From: Psychromarinibacter sediminicola
GTDB lineage: Bacteria; Pseudomonadota; Alphaproteobacteria; Rhodobacterales; Rhodobacteraceae
DNA length: 64,000 nucleotides
Direction: 5' to 3'
Assembly (NCBI RefSeq): GCF_029168335.1
Contig: NZ_JARGYC010000001.1
Span: 121,416-185,415 of the forward strand
Made by a program: the position numbers and the translations under genes. The notes under the pieces were generated by a model, which saw only the letters and a list, made by a program, of their open reading frames with translations, had not been told where the DNA came from and made no database searches. Positions 10,339 through 20,588 of this stretch are shown here, one piece after another (position 1 is the first letter of the stretch; the number at the start of each line of letters is the position of its first letter).

Positions 10339-11376
10339 ATGGCAGACTTCTTTTCGACCGGCCTGGGCATCGCGATCATCATCCTGGCGCAGTGCCTTTT
10401 GATGGCGATCTTCCTGCTGCTGGCGGCGTATTTCTTCCTCTACGCCGACCGCAAGGTCTGGGCCGCGGTGCAGATGCGGCGCGGGCCCAACGTCGTGGGG
10501 GTCTTCGGGCTGCTGCAGTCGGCCGCCGACATGCTGAAGCTGGTCGTCAAGGAGGTGGTGATCCCCGCCGGCGCGGACCGGACGGTGTTCCTGATCGCGC
10601 CGCTGGTGGCCTTCGCGCTGCCGATGGCCGCCTGGGCCGTCATTCCGTTCAACGAGACCTGGGTTCTGGCCGACATCAACGTCGCGATCCTGTATGTCTT
10701 CGCGATCTCGTCGCTGGAGGTCTACGGCGTGATCATGGGCGGCTGGGCGTCGAACTCGAAATACCCGTTCCTGGGCTCGCTGCGCTCGGCGGCGCAGATG
10801 ATCTCCTACGAGGTGTCGATCGGCTTCATCATCATCGGCGTGATCATCTCCACCGGCTCGCTGAACTTCGGCGAGATCGTGGCGGCGCAGGACGGCAGCT
10901 ATGGCCTGTTCTCCTGGTACTGGCTGCCGCACCTGCCGATGGTGTTCCTGTTCTTCGTGTCGGGCCTGGCCGAGACCAACCGCCCGCCCTTCGACCTGCC
11001 CGAGGCGGAGTCGGAGCTTGTGGCGGGCTACCAGGTGGAATACTCCTCGACCCCCTTCCTGCTGTTCATGGCGGGCGAGTATTTCGCGATGTTCCTGATC
11101 TGCGCGCTGACCACCCTGCTGTTCTTCGGCGGCTGGCTGTCGCCGATCCCCGGGCTGCCGGACGGGGCGCTGTGGTTCATCGCAAAACTGAGCTTCTTCT
11201 TCCTGATCTTCGCGATGGTGAAGGCGATCACCCCGCGCTACCGCTACGATCAGCTGATGCGGCTGGGCTGGAAGGTGTTCCTGCCGCTGTCGCTGGCCTG
11301 GGTGGTCATCGTGTCCTTCTTCGCCCATTTCGAGCTGTTCGGCGGCGCCTATGCCCGCTGGGCGGTGGGAGGCTGA
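10339..11376 (+). CDS. nuoH: NADH-quinone oxidoreductase subunit H
   Basis: A 345-residue integral membrane subunit with about eight to nine transmembrane helices. It joins the peripheral arm to the membrane arm and forms part of the quinone channel. Diagnostic segments are [17 protein letters not shown] near residue 33, the EVSIGF stretch, and [19 protein letters not shown], the conserved acidic loop. The ATG at 10339 gives the standard [10 protein letters not shown] start; the frame is open further upstream but overlaps the lipoprotein gene. Confidence 0.97.
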   Translation: MADFFSTGLGIAIIILAQCLLMAIFLLLAAYFFLYADRKVWAAVQMRRGPNVVGVFGLLQSAADMLKLVVKEVVIPAGADRTVFLIAPLVAFALPMAAWAVIPFNETWVLADINVAILYVFAISSLEVYGVIMGGWASNSKYPFLGSLRSAAQMISYEVSIGFIIIGVIISTGSLNFGEIVAAQDGSYGLFSWYWLPHLPMVFLFFVSGLAETNRPPFDLPEAESELVAGYQVEYSSTPFLLFMAGEYFAMFLICALTTLLFFGGWLSPIPGLPDGALWFIAKLSFFFLIFAMVKAITPRYRYDQLMRLGWKVFLPLSLAWVVIVSFFAHFELFGGAYARWAVGG

Positions 11377-11425
11377 GGATGGACCCGCGCCCCGGACTTC
11401 ACACTCGACCGATTGGAGGGTTGGC

Positions 11426-11920
11426 ATGACCCAGATCGACTGGACCCGCGCGTCGCGCTACTTTCTGCTGGCGGACTTCTTCGCCGGCTTCAAGCTGGGG
11501 CTGCGCTACTTCTTCGCGCCGAAGGCGACGGTGAACTACCCGCACGAGAAGGGGCCGCTGAGCCCGCGGTTCCGCGGCGAACACGCGCTGAGGCGCTATC
11601 CGAACGGCGAAGAACGTTGCATCGCCTGCAAGCTCTGCGAGGCGATCTGCCCGGCCCAGGCGATCACCATCGACGCCGAGCCGCGCGAGGACGGCTCGCG
11701 CCGGACCACGCGCTACGACATCGACATGACCAAGTGTATCTATTGCGGCTTCTGCCAGGAGGCCTGCCCGGTGGATGCCATCGTCGAGGGGCCGAATTTC
11801 GAGTTCGCCACCGAAACGCGCGAGGAGCTGTACTACACCAAGGAGAAGCTCCTGGAGAACGGCGCGCGCTGGGAGGCCGAGATCGCCCGCAACCTAGAAC
11901 TGGACGCACCGTACAGATGA
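11426..11920 (+). CDS. nuoI: NADH-quinone oxidoreductase subunit I
   Basis: A 164-residue ferredoxin-type subunit carrying the N6a and N6b [4Fe-4S] clusters next to the quinone site. Both binding motifs are complete: [15 protein letters not shown] and [15 protein letters not shown]. The ATG at 11426 has a strong ggaggg site six bases upstream and gives the normal length. A 49-base gap separates it from nuoH. Confidence 0.97.
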   Translation: MTQIDWTRASRYFLLADFFAGFKLGLRYFFAPKATVNYPHEKGPLSPRFRGEHALRRYPNGEERCIACKLCEAICPAQAITIDAEPREDGSRRTTRYDIDMTKCIYCGFCQEACPVDAIVEGPNFEFATETREELYYTKEKLLENGARWEAEIARNLELDAPYR

Positions 11921-11930
11921 TCGACGCGGC

Positions 11931-11976
11931 CAAAATTCTTCGAAGAATTTTGCCAAGAATTTTCGAAAATTCTTGG
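11931..11976. repeat. Two abutting perfect palindromes (22 and 24 bp) after nuoI
   Basis: Positions 11931-11952 form a perfect palindrome with arm caaaattctt, centre cg. Directly next to it, 11953-11976 form a second with arm ccaagaatttt, centre cg. The 9-mer aaaattctt occurs at both outer ends and its complement twice inside, so several alternative stem pairings are possible. The AT-rich arms stand out against the GC-rich operon. It lies in the 70-base gap between nuoI and the next gene. In RNA it would form one or two hairpins and could alter processing between the operon halves. It resembles the cluster at 39265-39340. Confidence 0.85.
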
Positions 11977-11990
11977 TCGGGGACCTGGTG

Positions 11991-12401
11991 ATGACCGACG
12001 GACCGAAGAACCCGTTCGAGGACCTCATGAAGATGGGGCAGGACTGGGCCTCGGCGATGGGGCCGATGATGGAATCCTGGAGCCCCACGGCCATCGAGAA
12101 GATGTGGCCGACGATGCCCAAGGACGTGATGGAGGCGTTCTGGGGCCGGACCTACAACCCCGAGGGGCTGGACGCCAAGACCAAGCTGCTGCAGACGCTG
12201 CAGGGCCTGACCATCCTGGGCGCGCAGGCCGAGGCGCAGATCCGGCTGACCGTGCGCCATGCCCGGGAAGCGGGCGCGACGGAGCAGGAAATCACCGAGA
12301 CCATTTCGCTGGCCGGCATGTTCGGCGGCGTGCCCGCGATGACCAAGGCGATGAACCTCGCCCGCGAGGTCCTGTTGGAGGGCAAGGAGGGACAAGCATG
12401 A
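11991..12401 (+). CDS. Carboxymuconolactone decarboxylase-like (CMD/AhpD-fold) protein
   Basis: A 136-residue cytoplasmic protein. The second half ([20 protein letters not shown], then [19 protein letters not shown]) has the helix pattern of the CMD/AhpD-like fold. The CxxC pair needed for AhpD-type peroxidase activity is absent, so a redox role of that type is unlikely. The N-terminal half is Met/Trp-rich. The stop overlaps the nuoJ start as ATGA. The function in the complex I operon is unknown. Confidence 0.7.
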   Translation: MTDGPKNPFEDLMKMGQDWASAMGPMMESWSPTAIEKMWPTMPKDVMEAFWGRTYNPEGLDAKTKLLQTLQGLTILGAQAEAQIRLTVRHAREAGATEQEITETISLAGMFGGVPAMTKAMNLAREVLLEGKEGQA

Positions 12402-13012
12402 CCGTGGCCGATTTCACCTTCTACGTCTTCGCCGTGGTGGTCGTGGCCGCCGGCCTGTTCACCGTGGTCAGCCGCAACCCGGTGCATTCGGTGCTGTGGC
12501 TGATCCTGGCGTTTCTGTCCTCGGCGGGGCTGTTCGTGCTGTTGGGCGCCGAGTTCGTGGCGATGCTGCTGATCATCGTCTATGTGGGCGCCGTGGCGGT
12601 GCTGTTCCTGTTCGTCGTGATGATGCTGGACGTCGATTTCGCCGAGCTGAAGGGCGAGATGGCGAAATACATGCCGCTGGCGCTGCTGATCGGCGTGGTG
12701 CTGCTGATGGAGCTGGGGCTGGTCTTCGGCACCTGGACCTTCGCGGAGAATGCCGACGGCCTGCGCGCCGCGGTCACGCCGGAGCCGGCGGCGGTGCATA
12801 ACACTCGCGCGCTGGGGCAGCTGATCTACGACGACTACATCATCCTGTTCCAGCTGGCCGGGCTGATCCTGCTGGTGGCGATGATCGGGGCGATCGTGCT
12901 GACCCTGCGGCACCGCACCTGGATCAAGCGGCAGGACATCCTGGCGCAGATGTATCGCGACCCCGCGAAGGCGATGGAAGTGCGCGACGTGAAGCCGGGG
13001 CAGGGGCTTTGA
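12398..13012 (+). CDS. nuoJ: NADH-quinone oxidoreductase subunit J
   Basis: A 204-residue membrane subunit with five predicted transmembrane helices, including the conserved third helix segment [24 protein letters not shown] that forms the flexible pi-bulge helix in known structures. Length is usual for alphaproteobacteria. It overlaps the CMD-like gene by four bases and its stop overlaps the TTG of the next small gene. Confidence 0.95.
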   Translation: MTVADFTFYVFAVVVVAAGLFTVVSRNPVHSVLWLILAFLSSAGLFVLLGAEFVAMLLIIVYVGAVAVLFLFVVMMLDVDFAELKGEMAKYMPLALLIGVVLLMELGLVFGTWTFAENADGLRAAVTPEPAAVHNTRALGQLIYDDYIILFQLAGLILLVAMIGAIVLTLRHRTWIKRQDILAQMYRDPAKAMEVRDVKPGQGL

Positions 13013-13443
13013 AGCTGGCCGGCGCCATAGCGCTGCTGGCGCTGACTGCGGGCGGTGCGGCGGCCCTCACCCCGCCGCCGCCCTGCTATTTCGACTATGC
13101 CACCGGCCGTCTCGTTTCCTACGAGGACGCCGGTCCGTCGATGGGGCCGATCTATCTGCGCGAGGCGGGCACCGGTTTTGCCTCGTGGGAGGTCTACAAC
13201 GCCGACGGCTCGCCCGAGCGCGTCGCGCTGCAGCACTGCCCGTCCGGGACCGACCTGATGATCGTCATGCCCCGCTACAACTTCGAGCAGGTCCAGGACC
13301 GCTATGAGGACATGGTGTACGGGCCGGGCCGTTACACGATGCGCCGGGTGGCCGAGGAGCTGGAGATGCTGGGCGCGGGCGTGGCGCGGACCAAGCGCAC
13401 GCTGGGCTCCTGCGCCTGCGACCTGATCGAGCCGCTGGAATGA
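13009..13443 (+). CDS. Small secreted protein between nuoJ and nuoK
   Basis: A 144-residue product with an N-terminal signal peptide ending near GGAAAL. The mature part has four cysteines (PPCYFDY, LQHCPSG, GSCACDL), enough for two disulfides. The TTG start at 13009 overlaps the nuoJ stop; no ATG in frame gives a signal peptide, so coupling to nuoJ is the best explanation. No family recognised. Confidence 0.65.
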   Translation: MKLAGAIALLALTAGGAAALTPPPPCYFDYATGRLVSYEDAGPSMGPIYLREAGTGFASWEVYNADGSPERVALQHCPSGTDLMIVMPRYNFEQVQDRYEDMVYGPGRYTMRRVAEELEMLGAGVARTKRTLGSCACDLIEPLE

Positions 13444-13510
13444 CGGGCCGGGTTGCACATCGGCGGGCGCTGCGGCATGGCCGGCGGCGCGGGGCGCCGG
13501 GGGCGGCGTG

Positions 13511-13627
13511 ATGGACCAGATGGCGCCGTTCCTGCCGCTGCTGGGACTGCTGGCGCTGATCGTCACCGCCGTCAGGCGGCGGCGGGACAAGAAGAAGAGA
13601 CACGAGGGACGACATGGTCGGACTTGA
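13511..13627 (+). CDS. Possible 38-residue membrane microprotein overlapping nuoK start
   Basis: Starting at the ATG of 13511 the frame encodes [20 protein letters not shown] followed by a strongly basic tail ([18 protein letters not shown]). That is one transmembrane helix with a positive-inside tail. It fills the otherwise empty gap between the secreted protein and nuoK and overlaps nuoK by 14 bases. The composition fits a real single-pass protein, but the ribosome-binding site is weak. A longer overlapping frame at 13453 has no protein-like character. Confidence 0.45.
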   Translation: MDQMAPFLPLLGLLALIVTAVRRRRDKKKRHEGRHGRT

Positions 13628-13919
13628 ACACTACCTGGCGGTCGCCGCGGCACTGTTCGTCATCGGCATTTTCGGCATCTTCCTGAACCGGAAGAACGTC
13701 ATCATCCTGCTGATGTCGATCGAGTTGATCCTGCTGGCCGTCAACATCAACTTCGTCGCGTTCTCGGCCTATCTGGGCGACCTTGTCGGGCAGGTCTTCA
13801 CCCTGTTCGTGCTGACCGTCGCCGCGGCGGAGGCGGCGATCGGCCTGGCGATCCTGGTCTGCTTCTTCCGCAACCGGGGCACCATCGACGTCGAAGACAT
13901 CAACGTGATGAAGGGCTGA
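13614..13919 (+). CDS. nuoK: NADH-quinone oxidoreductase subunit K
   Basis: A 101-residue subunit with three transmembrane helices, matching the family length exactly. The [15 protein letters not shown] segment contains the conserved Glu of the proton path, and a second conserved Glu lies in the third helix ([11 protein letters not shown]). It stands directly before nuoL, as in all nuo operons. Confidence 0.97.
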   Translation: MVGLEHYLAVAAALFVIGIFGIFLNRKNVIILLMSIELILLAVNINFVAFSAYLGDLVGQVFTLFVLTVAAAEAAIGLAILVCFFRNRGTIDVEDINVMKG

Positions 13920-13923
13920 GCCG

Positions 13924-16026
13924 ATGGAGCCGATCATTCTCTTCGCGCCGCTTCTCGGCGCCATCATCGCGGGGTTCGGCTGGCGGCTGATCGGCGAGTA
14001 CGCCGCGCAGTGGACCGCGACCTTCCTGCTGTTCCTGGCCTGCCTGCTGAGCTGGGCCGTCTTCTTCTCGTTCGACGGCGAGACCCAGCAGATCCAGATC
14101 TTCCGCTTCATCGAGAGCGGCACGCTGGCGGCGGACTGGGCGATCCGGCTGGACCGGCTGACCGCGATCATGCTGATCGTCGTCACTACGGTCTCGGCGC
14201 TCGTGCACCTGTATTCCTTCGGCTACATGGCGCATGACGAGAATTTCCGCGAGGGCGAGCACTACAAGGCGCGGTTCTTCGCCTACCTGTCGTTCTTCAC
14301 CTTCGCGATGCTGGCGCTGGTGACGGCGGACAACCTGGTGCAGATGTTCTTCGGCTGGGAGGGCGTGGGCCTCGCCTCCTACCTGCTGATCGGCTTCTAC
14401 TTCCGCAAGCCCTCTGCCAACGCGGCGGCGATCAAGGCGTTCATCGTCAACCGGGTGGGCGATTTCGGTTTCGCGCTGGGCATCTTCGCGCTGTTCTTCC
14501 TGACCGACTCGATCCAGATGGACATCGTGTTCGAGAGCGCGCCCGAGCTGGCGCAGACCAACCTGACCTTCCTGTGGCAGGAGTGGAACGCGGCGAACCT
14601 GATCGGCGTGCTGCTGTTCATCGGGGCGATGGGCAAGTCGGCGCAGTTGATCCTGCACACCTGGCTGCCGGACGCGATGGAGGGCCCGACGCCCGTTTCG
14701 GCGCTGATCCACGCCGCGACCATGGTGACGGCGGGCGTGTTCCTGGTGTGCCGGATGTCGCCCTTGTACGAATTCGCGCCGGCGGCGACCGCCTTCATCG
14801 TGGTGCTGGGCGCCACGACGGCCTTCTTCGCGGCGACCGTGGGTCTCGTGCAGAACGACATCAAGCGCGTCATCGCCTATTCGACCTGTTCGCAGCTGGG
14901 CTACATGTTCGTGGCCGCGGGCGCGGGCGTCTACTCGGCCGCGATGTTCCACCTGTTCACGCATGCCTTCTTCAAGGCGATGCTGTTCCTCGGCGCCGGC
15001 TCGGTCATCCACGCGATGCATCACGAGCAGGACATGCGGAACTATGGCGGGTTGAAGGACAAGATCCCCTATACCTTTTGGGCGATGCTGATCGGCACGC
15101 TGGCGATCACCGGCGTGGGCATTCCGCTGACCCATATCGGGTTCGCCGGGTTCCTGTCGAAGGACGCCATCATCGAGAGCGCGTTCGGCGCGCATACCGG
15201 CGTGGGCACCTATGCCTTCTGGCTTCTGGTGATCGCGGCGATGTTCACCAGCTTCTACTCGTGGCGGCTGATCTTCCTGACCTTCTTCGGCAACCCGCGC
15301 GGCGACAAGCACACGCATGAGCATGCGCATGAAAGCCCGATGACCATGCTGGTGCCGCTGGGCGTGCTGGCGCTGGGGGCGGTGTTCGCGGGGATGGTCT
15401 GGTACGGGCCGTTCTTCGGCGACCATGACCGGGTGAACCGGTTCTACGGCGTGCCGGCGCACGAGACGGTCGAGGCCGGGGACGCGCATGGCGAAGAGGC
15501 CGCGGCCGCGGACGATCACGGCGAAGCAGCCGCGGACGCCGAGGCGGATGCGCAGGGCGAGGCCCATGCCGCAGGCTGGACGCCGGGCGGCGGCGCGATC
15601 TACACCCATCCCGACAACCACGTGATGGACGAGGCGCATCACAGCCCGGCCTGGGTCAAGGTATCGCCCTTCATCGCGATGCTGATCGGGCTGGCCGTGG
15701 CGTGGCTGTTCTACATCCGCGACACCTCGCTGCCGCGCCGGCTGGCCGAGAACCAGCGGCCGCTCTACCTGTTCCTGCTGAACAAGTGGTATTTCGACGA
15801 GATCTACGACTTCGTCTTCGTGCGACCGACCAGGTGGCTTGGCAGCGCGCTGTGGCGGCGGGGCGACCAGGGCACGATCGACGGCTTCCTGAACGGGCTG
15901 GCGATGGGCGTGGTGCCCTTCTTCACCCGGCTCGCGGGGCGCGTGCAGTCGGGTTACATCTTCACCTATGCCTTCACCATGGTGCTGGGGATCGTGATCC
16001 TCGTCACCTGGATGGTGCTGAGCTGA
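13924..16026 (+). CDS. nuoL: NADH-quinone oxidoreductase subunit L
   Basis: A 700-residue antiporter-like subunit at the tip of the membrane arm. The conserved core is present ([16 protein letters not shown], the [31 protein letters not shown] region with its Lys and His, and [14 protein letters not shown]). It is longer than the ~615 residues of E. coli NuoL because of an insertion at about residues 515-575, rich in His, Asp, Glu and Ala with repeated HGE units, before the long lateral helix. Rhodobacterial NuoL proteins are known to be long here, but this acidic-His composition is striking. Confidence 0.97.
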   Translation: MEPIILFAPLLGAIIAGFGWRLIGEYAAQWTATFLLFLACLLSWAVFFSFDGETQQIQIFRFIESGTLAADWAIRLDRLTAIMLIVVTTVSALVHLYSFGYMAHDENFREGEHYKARFFAYLSFFTFAMLALVTADNLVQMFFGWEGVGLASYLLIGFYFRKPSANAAAIKAFIVNRVGDFGFALGIFALFFLTDSIQMDIVFESAPELAQTNLTFLWQEWNAANLIGVLLFIGAMGKSAQLILHTWLPDAMEGPTPVSALIHAATMVTAGVFLVCRMSPLYEFAPAATAFIVVLGATTAFFAATVGLVQNDIKRVIAYSTCSQLGYMFVAAGAGVYSAAMFHLFTHAFFKAMLFLGAGSVIHAMHHEQDMRNYGGLKDKIPYTFWAMLIGTLAITGVGIPLTHIGFAGFLSKDAIIESAFGAHTGVGTYAFWLLVIAAMFTSFYSWRLIFLTFFGNPRGDKHTHEHAHESPMTMLVPLGVLALGAVFAGMVWYGPFFGDHDRVNRFYGVPAHETVEAGDAHGEEAAAADDHGEAAADAEADAQGEAHAAGWTPGGGAIYTHPDNHVMDEAHHSPAWVKVSPFIAMLIGLAVAWLFYIRDTSLPRRLAENQRPLYLFLLNKWYFDEIYDFVFVRPTRWLGSALWRRGDQGTIDGFLNGLAMGVVPFFTRLAGRVQSGYIFTYAFTMVLGIVILVTWMVLS

Positions 16027-16040
16027 GCGGGGTCTGAGTT

Positions 16041-17609
16041 ATGGATAATATTCTCTCCATGATCACCTTCATCCCGCTCCTCGGGGCGGCGATCCTCGCG
16101 CTGTTCTTGCGCGGGGAAGATGAGGCGGCGCAGCGCAATGCCAAGTGGCTGGCGCTGATCGCGACCTCGATCACCTTCCTGATCTCGATCTTCCTGATCG
16201 CCCAGTTCGACCCCTCGAACACCGGCTTCCAGTTCGTGGAAGAGCGCGAGTGGCTGTTGGGCCTGACCTACAAGGTGGGGGTCGACGGGATCAGCGTGCT
16301 GTTCGTGATGCTGACGACCTTCCTGATGCCGCTGACGATCCTGGCCTGCTGGAACGTGACGGTGCGGGTGAAGGAATACATGATCGCCTTCCTGGTGCTG
16401 GAGACGCTGATGATCGGCGTCTTCGTGGCGCTGGACCTGATCCTGTTCTACCTGTTCTTCGAGGGCGGCCTGATCCCGATGTTCCTGATCATCGGCATCT
16501 GGGGCGGCAAGGACCGGATCTACGCCTCGTTCAAGTTCTTCCTCTACACCTTCTTCGGCTCGGTGCTGATGCTGGTGGCGATCATCGCGATGTTCGTGGA
16601 TGCCGGCACGACCGACATCCCGACGCTGCTGACCCACAACTTCGGCTCGGAGACGTTCAGCCTGCTGGGCGTCCAGATCGTCGGCGGCGTGCAGACGCTG
16701 ATGTGGATCGCCTTCTTCGCGAGCTTCGCGGTGAAGATGCCGATGTGGCCGGTGCATACCTGGTTGCCCGACGCGCACGTGCAGGCGCCGACGGCGGGGT
16801 CGGTGGTGCTGGCGGCGATCCTCCTGAAGATGGGGGGCTACGGCTTCCTGCGCTTCTCGCTGCCGATGTTCCCGGTGGCCTCCGAGTTGCTGGCGCCGTT
16901 CGTGCTGTGGCTGTCGGCCATCGCCATCGTCTACACCTCGCTGGTGGCGCTGGCGCAGCAGGACATGAAGAAGCTGATCGCCTATTCCTCGGTCGCGCAT
17001 ATGGGCTATGTCACCGCGGGTATCTTCACGGCGAACCAGCAGGGGATCGACGGTGCGATCTTCCAGATGCTGAGCCACGGCTTCATCTCCGGCGCGCTGT
17101 TCCTCTGCGTCGGCGTGATCTATGACCGGATGCACACGCGCGAGATCGACGCCTATGGCGGGCTGGTGAACCGGATGCCGGCCTATGCGCTGATCTTCAT
17201 GCTGTTCACCATGGCCAATGTCGGCCTGCCGGGGACCTCCGGGTTCATCGGCGAGTTCCTGACGCTGATGGGGATGTTCCAGGCGAATACCTGGGTCGCC
17301 GCCGTGGCGACCACGGGCGTGATCCTGAGCGCGGCCTACGCGCTGTGGCTCTATCGCCGGGTGGTCATGGGCGACCTGATCAAGGAGAGCTTGCGCTCGA
17401 TCACCGACATGACGCGGCGCGAGAAGGCGATCTTTGCCCCGCTGGTGGCGGCGACGCTGATCCTGGGCGTCTATCCGAGCCTGGTGACCGATGTCATCGG
17501 GCCGTCGGTCGAGGCGCTGATCTCCGACAACCGGGACGCGGTGGCGGCCTGGGACGGCGGCGCGACGACCGTCGCCGAGAACGCGGTTTCCGAAGAGACG
17601 GGGCACTGA
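16041..17609 (+). CDS. nuoM: NADH-quinone oxidoreductase subunit M
   Basis: A 522-residue antiporter-like membrane subunit with about 14 helices. Family motifs include [18 protein letters not shown] with the conserved Glu, [23 protein letters not shown] with the conserved Lys, and [15 protein letters not shown]. Length is normal. It lies between nuoL and nuoN with a 14-base upstream gap. Confidence 0.97.
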   Translation: MDNILSMITFIPLLGAAILALFLRGEDEAAQRNAKWLALIATSITFLISIFLIAQFDPSNTGFQFVEEREWLLGLTYKVGVDGISVLFVMLTTFLMPLTILACWNVTVRVKEYMIAFLVLETLMIGVFVALDLILFYLFFEGGLIPMFLIIGIWGGKDRIYASFKFFLYTFFGSVLMLVAIIAMFVDAGTTDIPTLLTHNFGSETFSLLGVQIVGGVQTLMWIAFFASFAVKMPMWPVHTWLPDAHVQAPTAGSVVLAAILLKMGGYGFLRFSLPMFPVASELLAPFVLWLSAIAIVYTSLVALAQQDMKKLIAYSSVAHMGYVTAGIFTANQQGIDGAIFQMLSHGFISGALFLCVGVIYDRMHTREIDAYGGLVNRMPAYALIFMLFTMANVGLPGTSGFIGEFLTLMGMFQANTWVAAVATTGVILSAAYALWLYRRVVMGDLIKESLRSITDMTRREKAIFAPLVAATLILGVYPSLVTDVIGPSVEALISDNRDAVAAWDGGATTVAENAVSEETGH

Positions 17610-17613
17610 GCCA

Positions 17614-19053
17614 ATGACCTCTGCCGATTTCAACATCCTGCTGCCCGAGATCGTGCTGGCCGTCTTCGCCATGGCGGCGCTGATGTTCGCCGTCTACACC
17701 GGCAAGGACCGCACGGCACCGGCGATACTGTGGGCCACGGCGGCGATCTTCCTGGTCCTGGCGCTGTTCATCGGGATCAACGGCGACGGGGCGCAGGCGG
17801 CCTTTGGCGGGCTGTTCGTGGACGACGCCTTCTCGCGTTTCGCCAAGATCCTGATCCTGGTCTCCGCGGCGGCGGTGCTGGTGATGAGCCACGACTACAT
17901 GGCCAAGCGCGACCTGTTGCGGTTCGAGTATCCGCTGCTGGTGGCGCTGGCGGCCGTGGGGATGATGGTGATGGTCTCCGCCGGCGACCTGCTGGTGCTC
18001 TATATGGGGCTGGAGCTGCAGTCGCTGTCGCTCTACGTCGTGGCCTCGCTGCGGCGCGACAGCGCCAAGTCGACCGAGGCGGGGCTGAAATACTTCGTGC
18101 TGGGGGCGCTGTCCTCGGGCCTGCTGCTCTATGGCGCGTCGCTGACCTACGGCTATGCCGGCACCACCGAGTTCGCCGGGATCATCGGCGCGGCGACGGC
18201 CGAGGACCTGCCGCTGGGGCTGCTGTTCGGGCTTGTCTTCCTGGTGTCGGGGCTGGCCTTCAAGGTCTCGGCGGTGCCGTTCCACATGTGGACGCCGGAC
18301 GTCTACGAGGGCGCACCGACGCCGATCACCGCCTTCTTCGCCACCGCGCCCAAGGTGGCGGCCATGGCGCTGTTCGCGCGGCTGGTGCATGACGCCTTCG
18401 GCGGCATCACGGCGGAGTGGGGGCAGATCGTGGCCTTCCTGTCGGTCGCCTCGATGTTTTTGGGCGCGGTCGCGGCGATCGGGCAGCGCGACATCAAGCG
18501 GCTGATGGCGTACTCGTCAATCAACCACATGGGGTTCGCGCTGATGGGCCTGGCCGCGGGCACGGCCTTCGGCGTGCAGGCGATGCTGGTCTACATGGCG
18601 ATCTACGTGACGATGAACGTGGGCACCTTCGCCTTCATCCTGTCGATGTCGCGCGACGGGCGCGTGGTCACCGATATCCGGGCGCTGAACCAGTATTCGA
18701 AACGCGAGCCGCTGAAGGCGCTGGCGGTGCTGGTGCTGATGTTCAGCCTGGCGGGCGTGCCGCCGCTGGTCGGCTTCTTCGGCAAGTTCTACGTGCTGCG
18801 CGCGGCGGTGGATGCGGACATGGCGTGGCTGGCCGTGGCCGGCGTGATCGCCAGCGTCATCGCGCTCTTCTACTACCTGCGGATCGTCTACTACATGTAT
18901 TTCGGCGAGGAGACCGAGGCGCTCGACAGCGGCATGGCGCCGACGCAATGGGCGCTTTTGATGGTGGCCGCGGCGGTGATGGTGCTGGGCGTCGTGAACC
19001 TGTTCGGCATCGAGGGCCCGGCGGCGGCGGCGGCATCGGCCCTTGTCGACTGA
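17614..19053 (+). CDS. nuoN: NADH-quinone oxidoreductase subunit N
   Basis: A 479-residue antiporter-like subunit, the last of the nuo set. Motifs include [41 protein letters not shown] and [19 protein letters not shown]. It starts four bases after nuoM. Its last 11 bases overlap the presumed TTG start of birA, so the operon continues beyond complex I. Confidence 0.97.
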   Translation: MTSADFNILLPEIVLAVFAMAALMFAVYTGKDRTAPAILWATAAIFLVLALFIGINGDGAQAAFGGLFVDDAFSRFAKILILVSAAAVLVMSHDYMAKRDLLRFEYPLLVALAAVGMMVMVSAGDLLVLYMGLELQSLSLYVVASLRRDSAKSTEAGLKYFVLGALSSGLLLYGASLTYGYAGTTEFAGIIGAATAEDLPLGLLFGLVFLVSGLAFKVSAVPFHMWTPDVYEGAPTPITAFFATAPKVAAMALFARLVHDAFGGITAEWGQIVAFLSVASMFLGAVAAIGQRDIKRLMAYSSINHMGFALMGLAAGTAFGVQAMLVYMAIYVTMNVGTFAFILSMSRDGRVVTDIRALNQYSKREPLKALAVLVLMFSLAGVPPLVGFFGKFYVLRAAVDADMAWLAVAGVIASVIALFYYLRIVYYMYFGEETEALDSGMAPTQWALLMVAAAVMVLGVVNLFGIEGPAAAAASALVD

Positions 19054-19801
19054 CGCGGGCTGGCGCGGGGCAACCGACGGGGGCGCCGACCGGATCGTCC
19101 TGGACGAGACCGACAGCACCATGGCCGAGGCGCGGCGCCGCGCGCCGGAGCTGCGCGCGCCGGCCTGGATCATGGCGCGGCGGCAGACGGCGGGGCACGG
19201 ACGCCGGGGACGGGCTTGGGTCAGCCCCGAGGGGAACTTCGCGGCGACCGTGGTGCTGCCGGCGGCCGGGGTTCCGGCGCAGGCGGCCCTGCGCTCCTTC
19301 ACCGCATCGCTGGCCCTTCACGAGGCGCTTCTCGCCTGCGGCGCGACGACCGAGGCGCTGGGGCTGAAATGGCCGAACGACGTGCTGCTGAACGGCGGCA
19401 AGGTGGCCGGCATCCTGCTGGAGAGCCTGCCGCGGGGCGGCGTGGCCATCGGCGTCGGGGTGAACCTGGCGACGGCGCCCGGCGCCGACGATGTCGAGCC
19501 CGGCGCCGTCCGGCCGGTGGCGCTGGCCGAGGAGACCGGCGCGCGCGTCAGCCCTGCGGACTTCCTCGCGGTGCTGGCGCCCGCCTTCGCCGAATGGGAG
19601 AGCCGGTTCGTCACCTACGGCTTCTCCCCCGTGCGCGACGCCTGGCTGGCGCGCGCCGCACGGCTGGGCGAGCCGGTGACCGCCCGGCTGCCGACCGAGG
19701 CGGTCACGGGCACCTTCGAGACGGTGGACGCGGCGGGCCAGCTGGTCCTGCGCACCGCGGCCGGCCGGCGCAGTATCGCGGCGGCGGACGTGTATTTCTG
19801 A
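19043..19801 (+). CDS. birA: Biotin--[acetyl-CoA-carboxylase] ligase
   Basis: A 252-residue biotin protein ligase that attaches biotin to carboxyl carrier domains such as the one encoded near 44.1k. The catalytic signature [15 protein letters not shown] (biotinyl-AMP site) and [19 protein letters not shown] are clear. There is no N-terminal helix-turn-helix, so it is a monofunctional enzyme and not a BirA-type repressor. No ATG or GTG exists before the DETDSTM motif; the TTG at 19043 overlapping nuoN is the only start that gives a full-length enzyme. Confidence 0.93.
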   Translation: MSTDAGWRGATDGGADRIVLDETDSTMAEARRRAPELRAPAWIMARRQTAGHGRRGRAWVSPEGNFAATVVLPAAGVPAQAALRSFTASLALHEALLACGATTEALGLKWPNDVLLNGGKVAGILLESLPRGGVAIGVGVNLATAPGADDVEPGAVRPVALAEETGARVSPADFLAVLAPAFAEWESRFVTYGFSPVRDAWLARAARLGEPVTARLPTEAVTGTFETVDAAGQLVLRTAAGRRSIAAADVYF

Positions 19802-19814
19802 GGGGGAGGCGGAC

Positions 19815-20588
19815 ATGCTGCTCTGCATAGATTGCGGCAACACCAACACGGTCTTCGCGGTCTGGGACGGCGCCGAGTTCGTCGCCACCTTCCGCACCTC
19901 GACCGAGCACCAGCGGACGGCGGACCAGTACTATGTCTGGTTCTCGCAGCTGATGGAGCATCGGGGCATCCGCATCGACATCCACGGCGTCATCATCTCG
20001 TCCACCGTGCCGCGCGTGGTGTTCAACCTGCGGGTCCTGTGCGACCGCTACTTCGCCACGCGGCCGCTGGTCGTGGGCAAGCCCGACTGCCTGCTGCCCA
20101 CGGCGCCGCGCGTCGATCCGGGCACGCAGGTCGGCCCGGACCGGCTGGTGAACAGCGCCGGGGCCTATGACCGGCACGGCGGCGACATCATCGTGGTGGA
20201 CTTCGGCACCGCGACGACCTTCGACGTGGTGGCGCATGACGGCGCCTATGTGGGCGGCGTGATCGCGCCGGGGGTGAACCTGTCGCTGGAAGCGCTGCAC
20301 ATGGCGGCGGCCGCGCTGCCGCATGTGGACGTGACGAAGCCGCAGAAGGTCATCGGGACCAACACCGTGGCCTGCATGCAGTCGGGCGTGTTCTGGGGCT
20401 ATGTGGGCGTGGTGCAGTCGATCACCGAGCGCATCCGCGCCGAGTACGAGAAACCGATGCGCGTTGTGGGCACGGGCGGGCTGGCGCCGCTCTTCGCGCA
20501 GGGCGACGTGCTGTTCGACGATATCGAGGAAGACCTGACGATGCACGGGCTGACCGTCATCCACCGTTACAACATGGAGCATGCATGA
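19815..20588 (+). CDS. coaX: Type III pantothenate kinase
   Basis: A 257-residue CoaX, which phosphorylates pantothenate in the first step of CoA synthesis. The phosphate-binding DCGNTNTVFA at the N-terminus and the second acidic motif VVDFGTATTFD are present, together with GGVIAPGVNLSLEAL. The ATG at 19815 has a ggggagg site. The last codons overlap rnj. The order birA-coaX-rnj is a known conserved arrangement in Rhodobacterales. Confidence 0.96.
   Translation: MLLCIDCGNTNTVFAVWDGAEFVATFRTSTEHQRTADQYYVWFSQLMEHRGIRIDIHGVIISSTVPRVVFNLRVLCDRYFATRPLVVGKPDCLLPTAPRVDPGTQVGPDRLVNSAGAYDRHGGDIIVVDFGTATTFDVVAHDGAYVGGVIAPGVNLSLEALHMAAAALPHVDVTKPQKVIGTNTVACMQSGVFWGYVGVVQSITERIRAEYEKPMRVVGTGGLAPLFAQGDVLFDDIEEDLTMHGLTVIHRYNMEHA

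Noticed and set aside
13453..13686. A 77-codon frame before nuoK
   Set aside because: Gly/Arg-rich with no structure; the 38-codon frame at 13511 has a clean transmembrane helix instead.
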